A stretch of 64,000 nucleotides of DNA, from NCBI GenBank assembly GCA_965116065.1, contig OZ220485.1, forward strand, positions 1,860,001-1,924,000, in the 5' to 3' direction. The notes under the pieces were generated by a model. The model worked only from the letters and a program-made list of their open reading frames with translations, was not told where the DNA came from and searched no databases. Both the position numbers and the translations under genes were made by a program. Source of the stretch: VXMF01 sp965116065. Its GTDB lineage: Bacteria; Acidobacteriota; Terriglobia; Bryobacterales; UBA6623. Below are positions 36,877 through 47,362 of this stretch, in pieces; within the stretch, counting starts at the first letter, position 1; each line of letters opens with the position of its first letter.

Positions 36877-37932
36877 CTACTGGATGGTCAGCATCCGGTC
36901 GATTGCACGCTGTGCCTTGCGAGCTGTTTCGGGCTCGACGACCACCTCGATCTGGTCGTTCTCCAGTGAGGCCAACAGCTTCTCGAGCGTATTCATCTTC
37001 ATGTACTCGCAAACCGCATCGGGGCTGACGGCATGGAAGATCTTGTCGGGCAGCTGACGCCGGAGGCGGTACACCATGCCCAACTCCGTTCCGACCACGA
37101 ACTCGCGGGCCGACGATTCCGCCGCGTGGCGGACCATCCCCTCGGTCGAGAGAAAGAACGCCTTCTGGTACGGCGAGTTTCCCTGCATGACCCTGGCCAT
37201 GCAATGGGAGGCGCATCCGCACTCCGGATGGATGAGCAGTTCCGCTTCCGGATGCCGGTCAAACGCGTCTTCGAGGGCGGTTTCACCAATCTTGGCGTGG
37301 ACATGGCAACAGCCGTCGTAGAGGTCGACCAGGGACGGTTCCACGGCCGTGCTCTGCGCAATCGAGACCGAACCGAGGAACTTGTCGGGAAGAAAGAGGA
37401 TCCGCTTGCCGGGGTTGTCTGATGCGGCGTGATCCAGAACCTGGGCTGCGTTCCTGGATGTGCAGATGTAGTCGCTAAGGGCCTTCGTGGCTGCATCGGT
37501 GTTGACGTAGGAGATGACAATGCCGTCCGGACAGGTTTCCTTCCAGCGACGGACCCGCGCGTGGTCGATGGACTCCACCAGCGAGCATCCGGGCCTGTCG
37601 GGCATGTAGACCTTCGCGCGGTCCCCCAGGATCGTCTTGGCGGTCTCGCCCATGAACCAGACACCGCAGAAATCCACTCGGGGGAATCGCTGGCGAGCGA
37701 CGTAACGGCTAAGCCCAAGCGAGTCTCCGACTTCCGTCGCAACTTCCTGGAGTTCCGGAAACTGGTAGTTGTGAGCAACGATGAGCGACTGCTTGGAGGC
37801 CGCCAGTGCGGCGACCCTGCGTGCGATGTCCGTAAGCTGGTCGGTATATTCGCGGGTATACCGGCCAGGGTACAGATCGCCTGCATCCCGGTTGAAGGTC
37901 TCGTACCAGTCCGTTAGTGGTAGTGATTGCAT
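36877..37932 (-). CDS. nadA: Quinolinate synthase NadA
   Basis: The roughly 351-residue product condenses iminoaspartate with dihydroxyacetone phosphate to quinolinate in NAD synthesis. Blocks: LIVAHNYQFPELQEVA, FCGVWFMGETAKTILG, PGCSLVES, FLPDKFLG, IHPECGCASHCMARV and EFVVGTELGMVYRL. Cys residues in the VWFMGETAK, CSLVE and PEC regions ligate the 4Fe-4S cluster. The ATG at 37932 has GGAG 9 nt upstream; an ATG at 37950 in frame is an alternative. No nadB or nadC is adjacent. Confidence 0.95.
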   Translation of the reverse strand: MQSLPLTDWYETFNRDAGDLYPGRYTREYTDQLTDIARRVAALAASKQSLIVAHNYQFPELQEVATEVGDSLGLSRYVARQRFPRVDFCGVWFMGETAKTILGDRAKVYMPDRPGCSLVESIDHARVRRWKETCPDGIVISYVNTDAATKALSDYICTSRNAAQVLDHAASDNPGKRILFLPDKFLGSVSIAQSTAVEPSLVDLYDGCCHVHAKIGETALEDAFDRHPEAELLIHPECGCASHCMARVMQGNSPYQKAFFLSTEGMVRHAAESSAREFVVGTELGMVYRLRRQLPDKIFHAVSPDAVCEYMKMNTLEKLLASLENDQIEVVVEPETARKAQRAIDRMLTIQ

Positions 37933-38002
37933 CCGGTTCGACTCCGGCATGGTTCGCGGCCCCCGTGTTGCCAGAAGGCCGGGAGCCTGTCGACGGCTCC
38001 CG

Positions 38003-38323
38003 TCACACCTGGAACGACTTCCCGCATCCGCAGCTCTTCTCGGCGTTCGGGTTCTTGAAGATGAACCGCTGCTCGAGAATGGTCTCGATGTAGTCGAGGG
38101 TCATTCCGTCGAGGTACTCGAAACTCTTCGGGTCCACGCACATCGACACTCCGTCGACCTCGAATACCGTGTCGGACGGTCGCGCCGCCTGCTCGTAGCG
38201 GAACTTGTACTGCAGTCCCGAGCAGCCGCCCCCCACGACTCCGAGCCGCAGGAGCCCGCCCGGGTTTTTCTCGGCAAGCATCCCGCGGATCCGATTTGTC
38301 GCACTCGCTGTGACTTCGATCAT
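38003..38323 (-). CDS. A-type iron-sulfur carrier (IscA/ErpA/HesB)
   Basis: The 106-residue product has the A-type fold signature LRLGVVGGGCSGLQYKFRYE and the C-terminal CGCG pair (EKSCGCGKSF), giving the three conserved Cys residues. It delivers Fe-S clusters to apoproteins; NadA (a 4Fe-4S enzyme) encoded just downstream on the same strand and MoaA divergent upstream are plausible clients. Full family length. Confidence 0.96.
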   Translation of the reverse strand: MIEVTASATNRIRGMLAEKNPGGLLRLGVVGGGCSGLQYKFRYEQAARPSDTVFEVDGVSMCVDPKSFEYLDGMTLDYIETILEQRFIFKNPNAEKSCGCGKSFQV

Positions 38324-38427
38324 CGTCTGTCTCCATGATAAGCCTATGGGGCCTCTGCCTGCCGTGTGGACCTGGGTGAGCGCTGCTCGGCAATTCGGCA
38401 GTAGAATGACTGTATTCGCTATACATC

Positions 38428-39441
38428 GTGCTTGTCGACACGTATCACAGACCCTTGCAGGACCTGCGCATCTCGGTCACTGACCGATGCAACTTCCGCT
38501 GTACCTACTGCATGCCGCTGGACCACTACGACTGGATCGCCCGCCAGGAGATCCTCAGCTTCGAGGAGGTTCACCGGCTGGTCGGGATTTTCGCCGGTCT
38601 CGGGGTTGCCAAGCTCCGCATTACGGGCGGGGAACCGCTGTTGCGGAACGATCTGGATGTCCTGGTTGCCATGCTCGCCCGGGTGCGTGGCATCAATGAT
38701 CTATGTGTAACCACGAACGGCTCACTGCTGGCCGACAAAGCCGAGTCGCTCAGGAAGGCCGGGGTGACGCGCGTCACGGTCAGCATCGACTCGCTTGAGC
38801 CGACGACGTTCCGAGAGATGGCACAGCGGGGCAGCGTCGGCGATGTCCTGGCCGGGATCACGGCGGCCAGCGAGGCCGGGCTTGCGCCTATCAAGCTGAA
38901 CACCGTCGTCGAGCGTGGAAGGAACGAGCGGGAATTCGAGGGGCTGCTCGACTATGCACGATCGGGGGGCCATGAACTTCGATTCATCGAGTACATGGAT
39001 GTGGGGAACGTCAATGAGTGGTCGTCGGCCAAGCTGGTGCCCAAGACGGAAATTCTGAAACGGGTCGGAGCACTGCATCCGTTCGAACCGGTCACTGCCC
39101 ACCGTGGTAGCGCCCCGTCGCAACGGTATCGGTTTCTGGACGGAGGAGGGTTCTTCGGAGTCATCGCGTCTGTCACGGAACCGTTTTGCGGCGCGTGCAC
39201 GCGTGCCCGTCTGACGGCCGACGGACGCCTGGTCACCTGCCTGTTTTCCAGTCAGGGACATGATCTGAAGACTCTGTTGCGCACAGGGGCGACCGATGAG
39301 GAGATCAGGGCAAGGATCGCCGCAGTCTGGAGCGGGCGGACGGATCGGTACTCGGAGGAGAGGCTGGCTGCGATTTCGTCTGTCGAAGGATATCGGCCTG
39401 AGGCCGTGCGCAAGCTCGAGATGATCAGTCTCGGTGGCTGA
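38428..39441 (+). CDS. moaA: GTP 3',8-cyclase MoaA (molybdenum cofactor biosynthesis)
   Basis: The 337-residue radical-SAM enzyme has the cluster motif TDRCNFRCTYCMPL and the second-cluster Cys residues in PFCGACTRARL and LVTCLFS. It ends with a GG doublet (MISLGG), essential for MoaA function. It makes the first pyranopterin precursor of Moco. A GTG at 38428 begins the protein. It is divergent from the Fe-S carrier gene with a 104-nt gap. Confidence 0.96.
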   Translation: MLVDTYHRPLQDLRISVTDRCNFRCTYCMPLDHYDWIARQEILSFEEVHRLVGIFAGLGVAKLRITGGEPLLRNDLDVLVAMLARVRGINDLCVTTNGSLLADKAESLRKAGVTRVTVSIDSLEPTTFREMAQRGSVGDVLAGITAASEAGLAPIKLNTVVERGRNEREFEGLLDYARSGGHELRFIEYMDVGNVNEWSSAKLVPKTEILKRVGALHPFEPVTAHRGSAPSQRYRFLDGGGFFGVIASVTEPFCGACTRARLTADGRLVTCLFSSQGHDLKTLLRTGATDEEIRARIAAVWSGRTDRYSEERLAAISSVEGYRPEAVRKLEMISLGG

Positions 39442-39565
39442 TCCGTTGCTTGGCGGCGTGCCCGGGTTCGCCGGACAAGCCGGTCACCTTGCGGCAGGAT
39501 GAAGAATGGCGATCCGAGACGTCGCGGGCGTGCGGCGCAAGGTGGTTGGGCAAGAACGCATCGAG

Positions 39566-41233
39566 TTACCAAGCTGCGACAGTACCGTCCTTGCGAGGGT
39601 CGGTGCCACCGAACAGGACTCCCCGCTCCCAATCGATTTCGATTGCCTGGTATCCGCCCATCGGTCCCGATTCGCTCACGGAATGACCCATCTGACGGAG
39701 TTTCTCGGCGACATCACGGTGAACTCCGGCTTCAAGCCCCACTCCGCCCGCAGTACTGTGGCTGGCGCGGGGAGCCTCGCCAGCTTCCTGCACGTTCATC
39801 CCGAACTCGATCATGTTCAGGAGTACCTGGACATGCCCCTGGGGCTGCAGGTCCCCGCCCATCACGCCGAAGGAGAGCCAAGGCTTGTCATTCTTGAATG
39901 CCATTGCGGGAATGATGGTGTGGTAGGGCCGTTTCCGGCCTTCGATCCGATTCGGATGGGCAGGGTCGAGTGAGAATAGCGCTCCCCGGTTCTGGAGCAC
40001 GAGACCCGTTCCCGGAACGACGACGCCGGACCCGAAGGCGTGGAAAATGCTGTTGATGAACGAGACAGCATTCCGGTCCCGGTCCACGACAGTGAAATAG
40101 ACGGTATCGCCGTCCCCCTCGATGAACCGAACCTGGTCTTGGATGCCGCTGTTGACATTGACTGCGGCCCGGGCGGGGTCGATCCGCTTCCTCTGTTCAA
40201 GCGCATAGTCCTTGGAGATGATCCGGGAAACCGGCAGTTCCGCACGGGTGGGATCGGCAAGCCAAGCGCCCAGATCGGCGAAGGCAAGCTTCTTGGCCTC
40301 AACGAAGTGGTGCAGGTAGCGGGCCGAGTTGTGGCCCATCGACTTCAGATCGAAGCCTTCGATAACGTTGAGCATCTCGAGGGCTGCCATGCCTTGGCCG
40401 TTGGGGGGCAACTCGTAGATGCGGTGCTCCTTGTAGGTAGTGCTGATCGGTTCGACCCAGTCCGAGTGCTGGTACGCGAGATCCTCCATCGTCAGGGGCC
40501 ATTGCAGGCTGTTCAGGTGGTTGACGATCCTGCGGCCAATCTCGCCCCTGTAGAAGGCGTCCTTGCCACTGTTCGCGATCTCGCGATAGGTCCACGCCAG
40601 TGGCTGATTGCTGAACACATCGCCGTGAGCCGGTGCCTTGCCGTCCTTGAAATATGCACTGGCGAAGTCGGGGTTATTCGCGAACGAGGCCCCGCTGGAT
40701 GCCCAGTTCGCGGCGAATATCTCGGAAACCGGGAATCCCTCCTCGGCGTATCGGATGGCTGGAGCGAGGACAGTAGCAAGGGGGAGCGTGCCGAATCGTT
40801 CGAGCAACGTCACCCAACCGTCGACAGCACCGGGAACGGTGACGGAGAACGCGCCCGTCGTGGGGATTTCGTCCATTCCTCGGTCCCGGAAGAAGCCGAT
40901 GCTTGCCGCCTTGGGAGCGAATCCGCTGCCGTTGAGGCCCGCTAGTTCGCCGGTCTCCGCCATGTAGACCAGCGCGAACATGTCACCGCCTGCTCCTGTC
41001 ATCATGGGAACGACCAGGCCGAGAACGGCAGCCGTGGCAACCGCCGCGTCAATGGCATTGCCGCCTTGCTGCAGAATCCGCAGTCCGGCCTGGGATGCAA
41101 GGGCCTGACTCGCTGCGACCATGCCGTTCCGTGCAGCTACGGCCGAACGTCCAGCGGTCGGGATAGGTCGGACAGCTGGCATGGTCACCATTTGGAATGC
41201 AAGGGTCGTGGCGATGAGGCGCCCAAATGACAC
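39566..41233 (-). CDS. Gamma-glutamyltransferase
   Basis: The 555-residue Ntn-hydrolase precursor has an N-terminal hydrophobic leader and a large subunit (GGNAIDAAVATAAVLGLVVP; TGAGGDMFAL). The autocleavage site is at GDGDTVYFTVVDRDRN, with the new N-terminal Thr377 as nucleophile. The small subunit carries SFINSIFHAFGSGVVVPG and the KRPYHTIIPAM block. It transfers gamma-glutamyl groups of glutathione or poly-gamma-glutamate outside the cytoplasm. Confidence 0.94.
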   Translation of the reverse strand: MSFGRLIATTLAFQMVTMPAVRPIPTAGRSAVAARNGMVAASQALASQAGLRILQQGGNAIDAAVATAAVLGLVVPMMTGAGGDMFALVYMAETGELAGLNGSGFAPKAASIGFFRDRGMDEIPTTGAFSVTVPGAVDGWVTLLERFGTLPLATVLAPAIRYAEEGFPVSEIFAANWASSGASFANNPDFASAYFKDGKAPAHGDVFSNQPLAWTYREIANSGKDAFYRGEIGRRIVNHLNSLQWPLTMEDLAYQHSDWVEPISTTYKEHRIYELPPNGQGMAALEMLNVIEGFDLKSMGHNSARYLHHFVEAKKLAFADLGAWLADPTRAELPVSRIISKDYALEQRKRIDPARAAVNVNSGIQDQVRFIEGDGDTVYFTVVDRDRNAVSFINSIFHAFGSGVVVPGTGLVLQNRGALFSLDPAHPNRIEGRKRPYHTIIPAMAFKNDKPWLSFGVMGGDLQPQGHVQVLLNMIEFGMNVQEAGEAPRASHSTAGGVGLEAGVHRDVAEKLRQMGHSVSESGPMGGYQAIEIDWERGVLFGGTDPRKDGTVAAW

Positions 41234-41437
41234 GGATCACTCCTCTTCTCAACTGGGGGTCGTCCGAACTGGCCGTCGGCCTTGACGGCCAGGGTGTAGC
41301 AGTGTCTGCCCTCCACGTACCGAGAGGATACGCGATCGGAACTTCGGCCGGCAACTACTGTCGTTCCTGATCAAGATGGCCCTGCCAGTGGGTACTGGAT
41401 TGCTGACTTGAGCCGGAGGCACGGTTTGCAACGACTA

Positions 41438-41914
41438 CTATCCGAGAGGATCGCGGGTGTGGTTGCCCCAGCCCACGAAGTCCATGTCTTGGCAGCGGCG
41501 TCCAATGGGAAGGAGTTGTCCGGCATCCATGTGGCAGCGTAAACAGCCGTCAAGGGGGTGCTTGCTCCGATTCGTGATCTCTCTGAAGAGGCTCTGCACT
41601 TCATCGGATGGTAGCGAACCGAGGGAGTGAGCGAACTCCCCGTTCTCCGAGGTGAAGCTGAGGTTCTCGCCGGTGGTACCCGAGAACCGACACAGTCCTC
41701 GCTCGAACCATCGGTTCCGCCTGCCAGCGCACCGTCCGAGCCTCACGCCTTCGGGCAGGAGCGTGACCGACGGGGCCAAATGGAAGACGGCGTTGAGTCT
41801 GCGCATCGGAGGAAAGGCGTCGAGTGAAGACGACTCGGCTTGCTCGTTGGTAAGGACTCCACACGTGCCCAGCCAGTCAAAGCAGTGTGGTTGCCTCCGA
41901 GTTCTTCCAGGCAC
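41438..41914 (-). pseudogene. Possible degenerate cytochrome-like fragment
   Basis: An open frame of 158 codons contains HPLDGCLRCHMDAGQ, a CxxCH heme motif. Its other parts are Arg/Trp-rich and it lacks a signal peptide or clear start. It may be the relic of a c-type cytochrome gene, or a chance open frame. Confidence 0.3.
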
Positions 41915-42028
41915 GGACTAAGACGGCGAGTGTCGCGACCGGCAATGGAGCGTGCTTTACGTCCTTGGGCCGCGATGACGATGACAGAAGAAGGTGCAGG
42001 GATGTACTCCGAAAAGCCACAACTGCGG

Positions 42029-42042
42029 CTAGTGTTCCGTCA
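42029..42042 (+). repeat. Left copy of a 14-bp inverted repeat
   Basis: CTAGTGTTCCGTCA (42029-42042) is the exact reverse complement of TGACGGAACACTAG at 47204-47217. The pair brackets the giant lipoprotein gene at 5.2 kb spacing. Confidence 0.75.
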
Positions 42043-42355
42043 ACTACAACATTATTGGTAGAGAGACTGATGGAGAAGGTCCTCTGACCCAAGCGAATGC
42101 GGGTGCCAGCAAGTCATTCAGGTTGGGGTGAGTGGCAAGATCGAGATGCCAGGTCATCCTTCGATGATTCGCTGCCCCCGCAGGGACCCGCTCAGGCTCG
42201 TTTCTGGTTGGAGGAGACGGAATCCGTTACAAGAACTTGCGAATCATTACAAACTGTGATAGCTTGACATTGATCCGGTCCGAGGGCCCCAAGGGGCCCG
42301 GCGAACCGGGTTGCCGAGCGGTAGAGTCGTTCGGTCGCGTACGAGTACAGGAAAG

Positions 42356-42361
42356 AAGGAG
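42356..42361 (+). promoter_or_regulatory. Ribosome-binding site fixing the lipoprotein start
   Basis: AAGGAG lies 9 nt before ATG 42371. This supports 42371, rather than the in-frame ATG at 42442, as the real start, and so places the G tract inside the gene. Confidence 0.8.
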
Positions 42362-42370
42362 AGAACTTCC

Positions 42371-45300
42371 ATGCAGAGCAAGTTGAAGAAATTCGGGGGG
42401 GGGGGGTAACTCTCTTCCTGGCAGGGCTTCTGACAGTCGGGATGGCCGGCTGTGGAGGCGATGAACCCGCACCGATAGCGAGGCCGGTCACACCCCCGCC
42501 GGCCCCGCCGGCCTTCCAGCCGCAGCCGGTGGAGATCACGCTGGGGACGAGCGGTGACACGGTCACCCTGATGACCACCGAGGGTGGTGGCTTCACGCTG
42601 AACGGGGAAGCGTTCGCGAGTGGCGGGAACGTGACGGCCGGGAACGGCGGGCAGTACACGCTGACGCTGGCGGAGGGGACCTGGACGGCGCAGTTCGACG
42701 CACACGAGATCATGATCCCGCTCGGGATGAGCGAGGAGACGGTGACGATCACGCAGGCCGAGGACGGCAGCTACTGGCTGGGGGAGATGGCCGTCCGGAG
42801 TGGCGAGACCGTCCACACCGCCGCGAACGGCAACGAGTACGTGCTGAGCATCACGACCGACGAGAGCGGGGCGATCACCTGGATGGCGGGCTACCGGATG
42901 CCGATGATCGCGGTGATGCTGGGACTGTCGGGCGACACGGTGACGCTGGAGAGGCGGGAGGACGGCAGCTACTGGCTGGACGAGATGGCGGTGACGAGCG
43001 GGGAGACGACCGCCCATGCAGGGAACGGGAACACCTACACGCTGACGCTGGGCGAGGACGGCATGTGGATGGCCGAGTACAGGGCCATGGTGGTGGAGGT
43101 GATGCTGGGGATGTCGGGCGAGACGGTGACGGTGAGCAAGTCCGAGGACGGCAGTTACCGGATGGGAGAGATGCAGGTCGAGGACGGGGTGACGGTCGCG
43201 ACTGCATCGAACGGGAACCGGTATCGTCTGATGATGGATACGGAGGGGATGTGGATGGCGGAGTACGTGCCGATGACGGGCACGGTGACGGTGGGCAGCT
43301 TGGGGGTGACGCTGGAGACGGTGCAGGCGGAAGACGGGAGCTGGACGGTGGTGAGTCCGGTGAGTGGGGAGCCGGAGACGCTGACCGACGGAGCCACGTT
43401 GATGGTGGGCGGCAACAGCTACACGCTGATGGATGACGGTGAGGGGAATTGGATGGCGACGTACCAGGAAGAGACGGTCACGGTCATGTTGGGGATGTCG
43501 GGGGAGACGGTGCTGCTGACGAAGAGGGAGGACGGCAGTTACTGGCTGGGGGAGATGCGGGTCGAGGACGGGGTGACGATGGTCACGGCGACCAACGGCA
43601 ACCTGTACACGCTGAGCATGGACGCGGACGGGATGTGGATGGCCATGCATGAGGCGCCACAGACGCAGGTGGCGTTGGGCACGAGCGGGACGACGGTGAC
43701 GCTGGTGCGGGAGGAAGACGGCACGTACACGCTGGACGGGGATGCCTTCATGAGTGGCGGTCGGGTGACGGCGGGGAACGGGAACGTCTACACGGTGACG
43801 ATGGTGGACGGGGCGTGGATGGCGGAGTACCAGCCGGAGAGCATGGAGATCGAGGGCACGGGCGGTCTGATGGCGGTGATGCGGGAGGACCGAGAGGGCT
43901 ACGACGTGGACGGCGCGCTGCTGCCGAGCAGCGGGATGGGCGACATCGACACGGACACCTCGGGGAGCTACCGGGTGCGGAGGCAGGACGGGATGCTGAC
44001 GGGCATGCGTCTGGACAACGTCAAGATCGGTGCGGCGAAGTTCAGGACGGACGGTCTGAGCGCAAACCCGGCCATGCGGGGGGACGACAGGTCGACGGCG
44101 GACATCAACGAGGCGAACACGGCGCTGGTGGTGAAGGGGGAGAACTACCCGTTCGCGGACCTGCTGGGAGACGGGGTGTCGCAGACCAAGGGGACGAACT
44201 TCGTGGCGGAAGCACGGACGAAGCTGGAGGGGATCCGGGAGAAGATCGTCCAGATCCTGGAGGTGTTCGAGAAGGACTCGGACCGGGACGAGCAGATCGA
44301 GAAGCAGTGGGGCACGGCCGCGAGCGGCAATGCGAAGACGAACGTCAAGGGCGTGCTGGCGGCGGTGTTGAAGGGGACCGGTACGACCAACACCGGGTTC
44401 GACAGCCTGTTCGGTGACGACGCGGAGCCGGACGACGACCAGGCGTTGGGGGAGATCGACGACCTGCTCGAGGCGCTGACCAGCGCGGAGGAACTGGCGG
44501 CGGCACTGGGGGACGACGGAGTGCTGGAGGGGGCGGCCAAGACGGGAGATGCGGGGACGATCTTCGGGGCGACGAAGACGGAATCGACGGTGACGTACGG
44601 GGAGTACGGGAACACGCGGTACGGGACGATCACGCGCAGGCAGCGGGCGGATGCGCGGGGGAAGGCGGAGTACAAGGTGAGTCCGAAGACGGGGGAGCGG
44701 GGAGCGTTTGCGTTCGGGGTGACGGACAATACGGCGCGGTCGCGGTACGTGCAGACGGCGGGGACGGCGCGGTACGAGGGGGAGACGCTGGCGGTGAGCG
44801 GAGCGGACAGGCAGTACGCGGGGGACATCGAGATCAGCATCAACTTCACGGCGGAGAAGGTGGACGGGTTGATCACGAACCTGATGACGGCGGAAGGGGA
44901 GAGCTGGGAGTACCTGTTCGGGGAGGTGGACAGCATCGTGCTGCCGACGGCGGATCTGAGAACGCAGGGGAACTGGGAGAAAGGGATGGAGGACGGAGCG
45001 ACGATCGACTTCGGACGGCGCGCCGGGGTGTATCGACCGCAGAAGGTGGACAGCACGTTCGAGGGGCGGTTGCTGGGAGGCGACAGTGAGCCGGAGGCGG
45101 GCAGCGAGGTGGTGGGCGTGTGGTCGGTCGGTGACGGCGTGAAGACGGACAGTGCGGCCGGCAGTGACAATCGGAGTTACCTGGCGGGAGGTTTCGGGGC
45201 GGCCCGGGTGGCGGACGGGCCGGTGCGGCGACCGTCGGTGGACGACGGGACGGCGGTGAACGGGAACCTGACGAGTTCGGACAAGACGACGATCGAGAAC

Positions 45301-46986
45301 GGCCAGTTGACGGTCAAGCTGCAGGCGTGGGCCTGGTACTTCGAGAATCTGGGCTCGACGGCGAATGCCGAATTCCCTGATGGGGAGGCGGCTCTGACCA
45401 CTGAGGAGGCCAAGGCTCTCGGAGCGTCTGGCAACTACTGGGGATCGCATTTCCGCAAGGCCGACAAGCCGGGGGATGCCAACAAGTACAAGGGCGAGCA
45501 GATACTGGACGTGCAGCTCTCGCTGGCGGACCTGCTGGCCAGCGAAGGAGGTGGCGAGTTCAGCCGGAACAGTCCTAGGACCTGGGTGCAGATGGCGCGG
45601 GAGCGGATCGAGAAGGGCCGGGACAAGATCGCCGGGCTGCAGTCGATCGGAGGCTTGGCCGACCAGGTCAATGCGGAGTGGAGGGAGGTCAATCTGGCCC
45701 TGCTGCACTACGTGTTCTGGGATGTCAACATGGAAAAAGGTTCATCAGGAAGGCGCATCCGCTACAACTTCCTGAACCCCGCGCCGGCAGCCATTGATGT
45801 CCTGACTCGAGAACAGAAAGGCGAGTTCATCGACTGGCCCTGGCAACTGCCCGTCAAGACCGTCCGCGTGGTGTCCAAGGAGTACAACGGCGTGACATAT
45901 GAGGTACGGGAGCGGAACGCGACAGCAACAGCACCGTCGGATGCGCTGGACCGCATCGACGCGATGATCGAGGCGCTGAGTTCGGTGGAGAGCCTGGAGG
46001 CGGCGTTCGATCCGGGGCAGGACGGTCTGTTCGTGGACGAGGATGAGGACGGCACGGAGAAATCGTTCCTGACGATCCACGGCGACGACGGGGAAGTGTT
46101 CGACAGCGCGGGTGCGAACAAGCATATCTGGAACACGTCGGCGTCGGCGATCTTCAATCAGCGGCAGTGGCAGATGAAGGCGCTGGCGGGGACGACGGAC
46201 TACACGCGGTTCGGGGTGTGGCGGATCCAGTGGGCGCGGAACGCGCTGCGGGGCAACAACTGGTTTCATCGGGAGGTGGAGTCGTTCGCCTACAGTCCGC
46301 TGCCGGTGGCGACGGCGCAGAGGCGGGACCAGTTGCCGCAGGGTGGTCGGGCGACCTATACGGGCAAGACGGTGGCCTATGTTGGTCTGATGCCGGATTT
46401 GTCGCGGAACGAAGCTGGCTACATCTACACGGGTTATCAGGCGGCCTACGAGGGCGCGGCGAGCGTGGAGGTGGAATGGTTCGGGACGGATCCGATCCCC
46501 GCGGCCACATGGAGCGGCCAGAGCCTCAGCATCCGATCGAACGCAGTGGGCGGGCATGTCACGACGGTGCTGAGCGACCTGCGGTCGGTGGCGAACGGCG
46601 ACTACCTGTACCATGCCAACAAGGAAGTGCGGCGGCTGATCTTTCCGAAGATCACGTTCGGCACGGATGCGAGCTTCGGCAGTGGCGACCACGAGCTGGA
46701 CTACCAGTGGAACGCCAACTTTTCCAAGACGGTCAAGATCGACTACCGGGATTCGGCGGTGGCCCGAGGGGAGCAGGATCACGATGACAGTGCAATGGGG
46801 TACAGTTTCGAGTTCGTGGGGAGTTCGCCGGACGGGCCGCTGGGAGTGATCGGGGTCTACGAGCTTCCTGGCGAATTTCTCAATGCGGGGAGTTCGGACT
46901 TCTCCTTCAGCACGGATGAGAAGACCACCCCGTTGGTGATCCAGAAGCTGACGCTCAAGGGCGCCTTCGGTGCGGACCTTCCGTAG
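42371..46986 (+). CDS. Giant surface lipoprotein, phase-variable by a G tract (OFF as written)
   Basis: From ATG 42371 the code reads MQSKLKKFGGGG and then TAA (42407-42409) because 12 G are present. With 13 G the same start continues GVTLFLAGLLTVGMAGC, a perfect lipoprotein signal with lipobox ending in Cys, and joins the open frame to 46986 (about 1538 residues). Seven tandem repeats of roughly 60-65 residues follow, each with LGxSGxTVTL, EDGSYxLGEM and MWMAEY cores. Then come two larger domains, each ending in the beta-rich motif GGFGA/GAFGAD typical of TbpB-like surface-lipoprotein barrels (around residues 930 and 1535). Inferred role: cell-surface antigen or ligand-binding lipoprotein. 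The present sequence would produce only a 12-residue peptide. Confidence 0.85.
42395..42406 (+). repeat. Homopolymer of 12 G in the lipoprotein signal region
   Basis: A perfect 12-G run follows codon 8. With 12 the frame stops at TAA; with 10 or 13 it joins the main frame. This is the third long G/C homopolymer of the window. Confidence 0.95.
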
Positions 46987-47020
46987 GGTTGGTGTCCGAG
47001 AAGGACTACATGAACGGCCA

Positions 47021-47052
47021 AGGGGAGCGGGTAACCGCTCCCCTTTCTTCTT
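47021..47052 (+). terminator. Rho-independent terminator of the lipoprotein gene
   Basis: A 10-bp stem AGGGGAGCGG/CCGCTCCCCT closes over the loop GTAA (47031-47034), followed by TTCTTCTT. It lies 35 nt after the lipoprotein stop. Confidence 0.85.
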
Positions 47053-47203
47053 GCCTGTGACGGGGCCCGTGTACCGTGAGTTGCCATGTTGCTGCGGTGC
47101 ATCGGACTGTGGGAGAAGGAACAAGGCAGCGCGACCAAACCGGCTAGCGGCAGGTGCCGATGCCTCTCGCCATGGCAAGACCGCCTACCCCAAAATCACC
47201 TAG

Positions 47204-47217
47204 TGACGGAACACTAG
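47204..47217 (+). repeat. Right copy of the 14-bp inverted repeat
   Basis: TGACGGAACACTAG inverts the sequence at 42029-42042. Locally it is part of the palindrome CTAGTG-ACGGAA-CACTAG (47200-47217). It may be the end of an old mobile element. Confidence 0.75.
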
Positions 47218-47362
47218 TGCCAAACTTGCGTTGGGGTTTCGCCGCGAGAGATCCTGGGGGCGTAAAAAGGGTGTGAAGAATCTCGGCCGTGCTGGACAGT
47301 GCTGCACTCGATGGACCTACACCAATATGCAGTGGATCATAGGCAGAGGTGGACTGACAGTC

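Larger units (their letters stand above)
41234..42370. other. Long upstream region of the giant lipoprotein gene
   Basis: About 1.1 kb without a firm gene. A minus-strand fragment with CxxCH is listed separately. Near the 3' end: TTGCGA (42237-42242), a 17-nt spacer and TAGCTT (42260-42265), a weak promoter candidate; a second TTGACA at 42264-42269 lacks a -10. A GGGCCCC-AA-GGGGCCC hairpin lies at 42284-42299 in the presumed 5' leader. Confidence 0.45.

Noticed and set aside
42247..45708. A very long minus-strand open frame (about 1150 codons) opposite the lipoprotein repeats
   Set aside because: It is Arg/Pro/His-rich and mirrors the repeats on the other strand. GC-rich repeated codons keep the antisense frame open. 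The plus strand has the ribosome-binding site, signal peptide and terminator.
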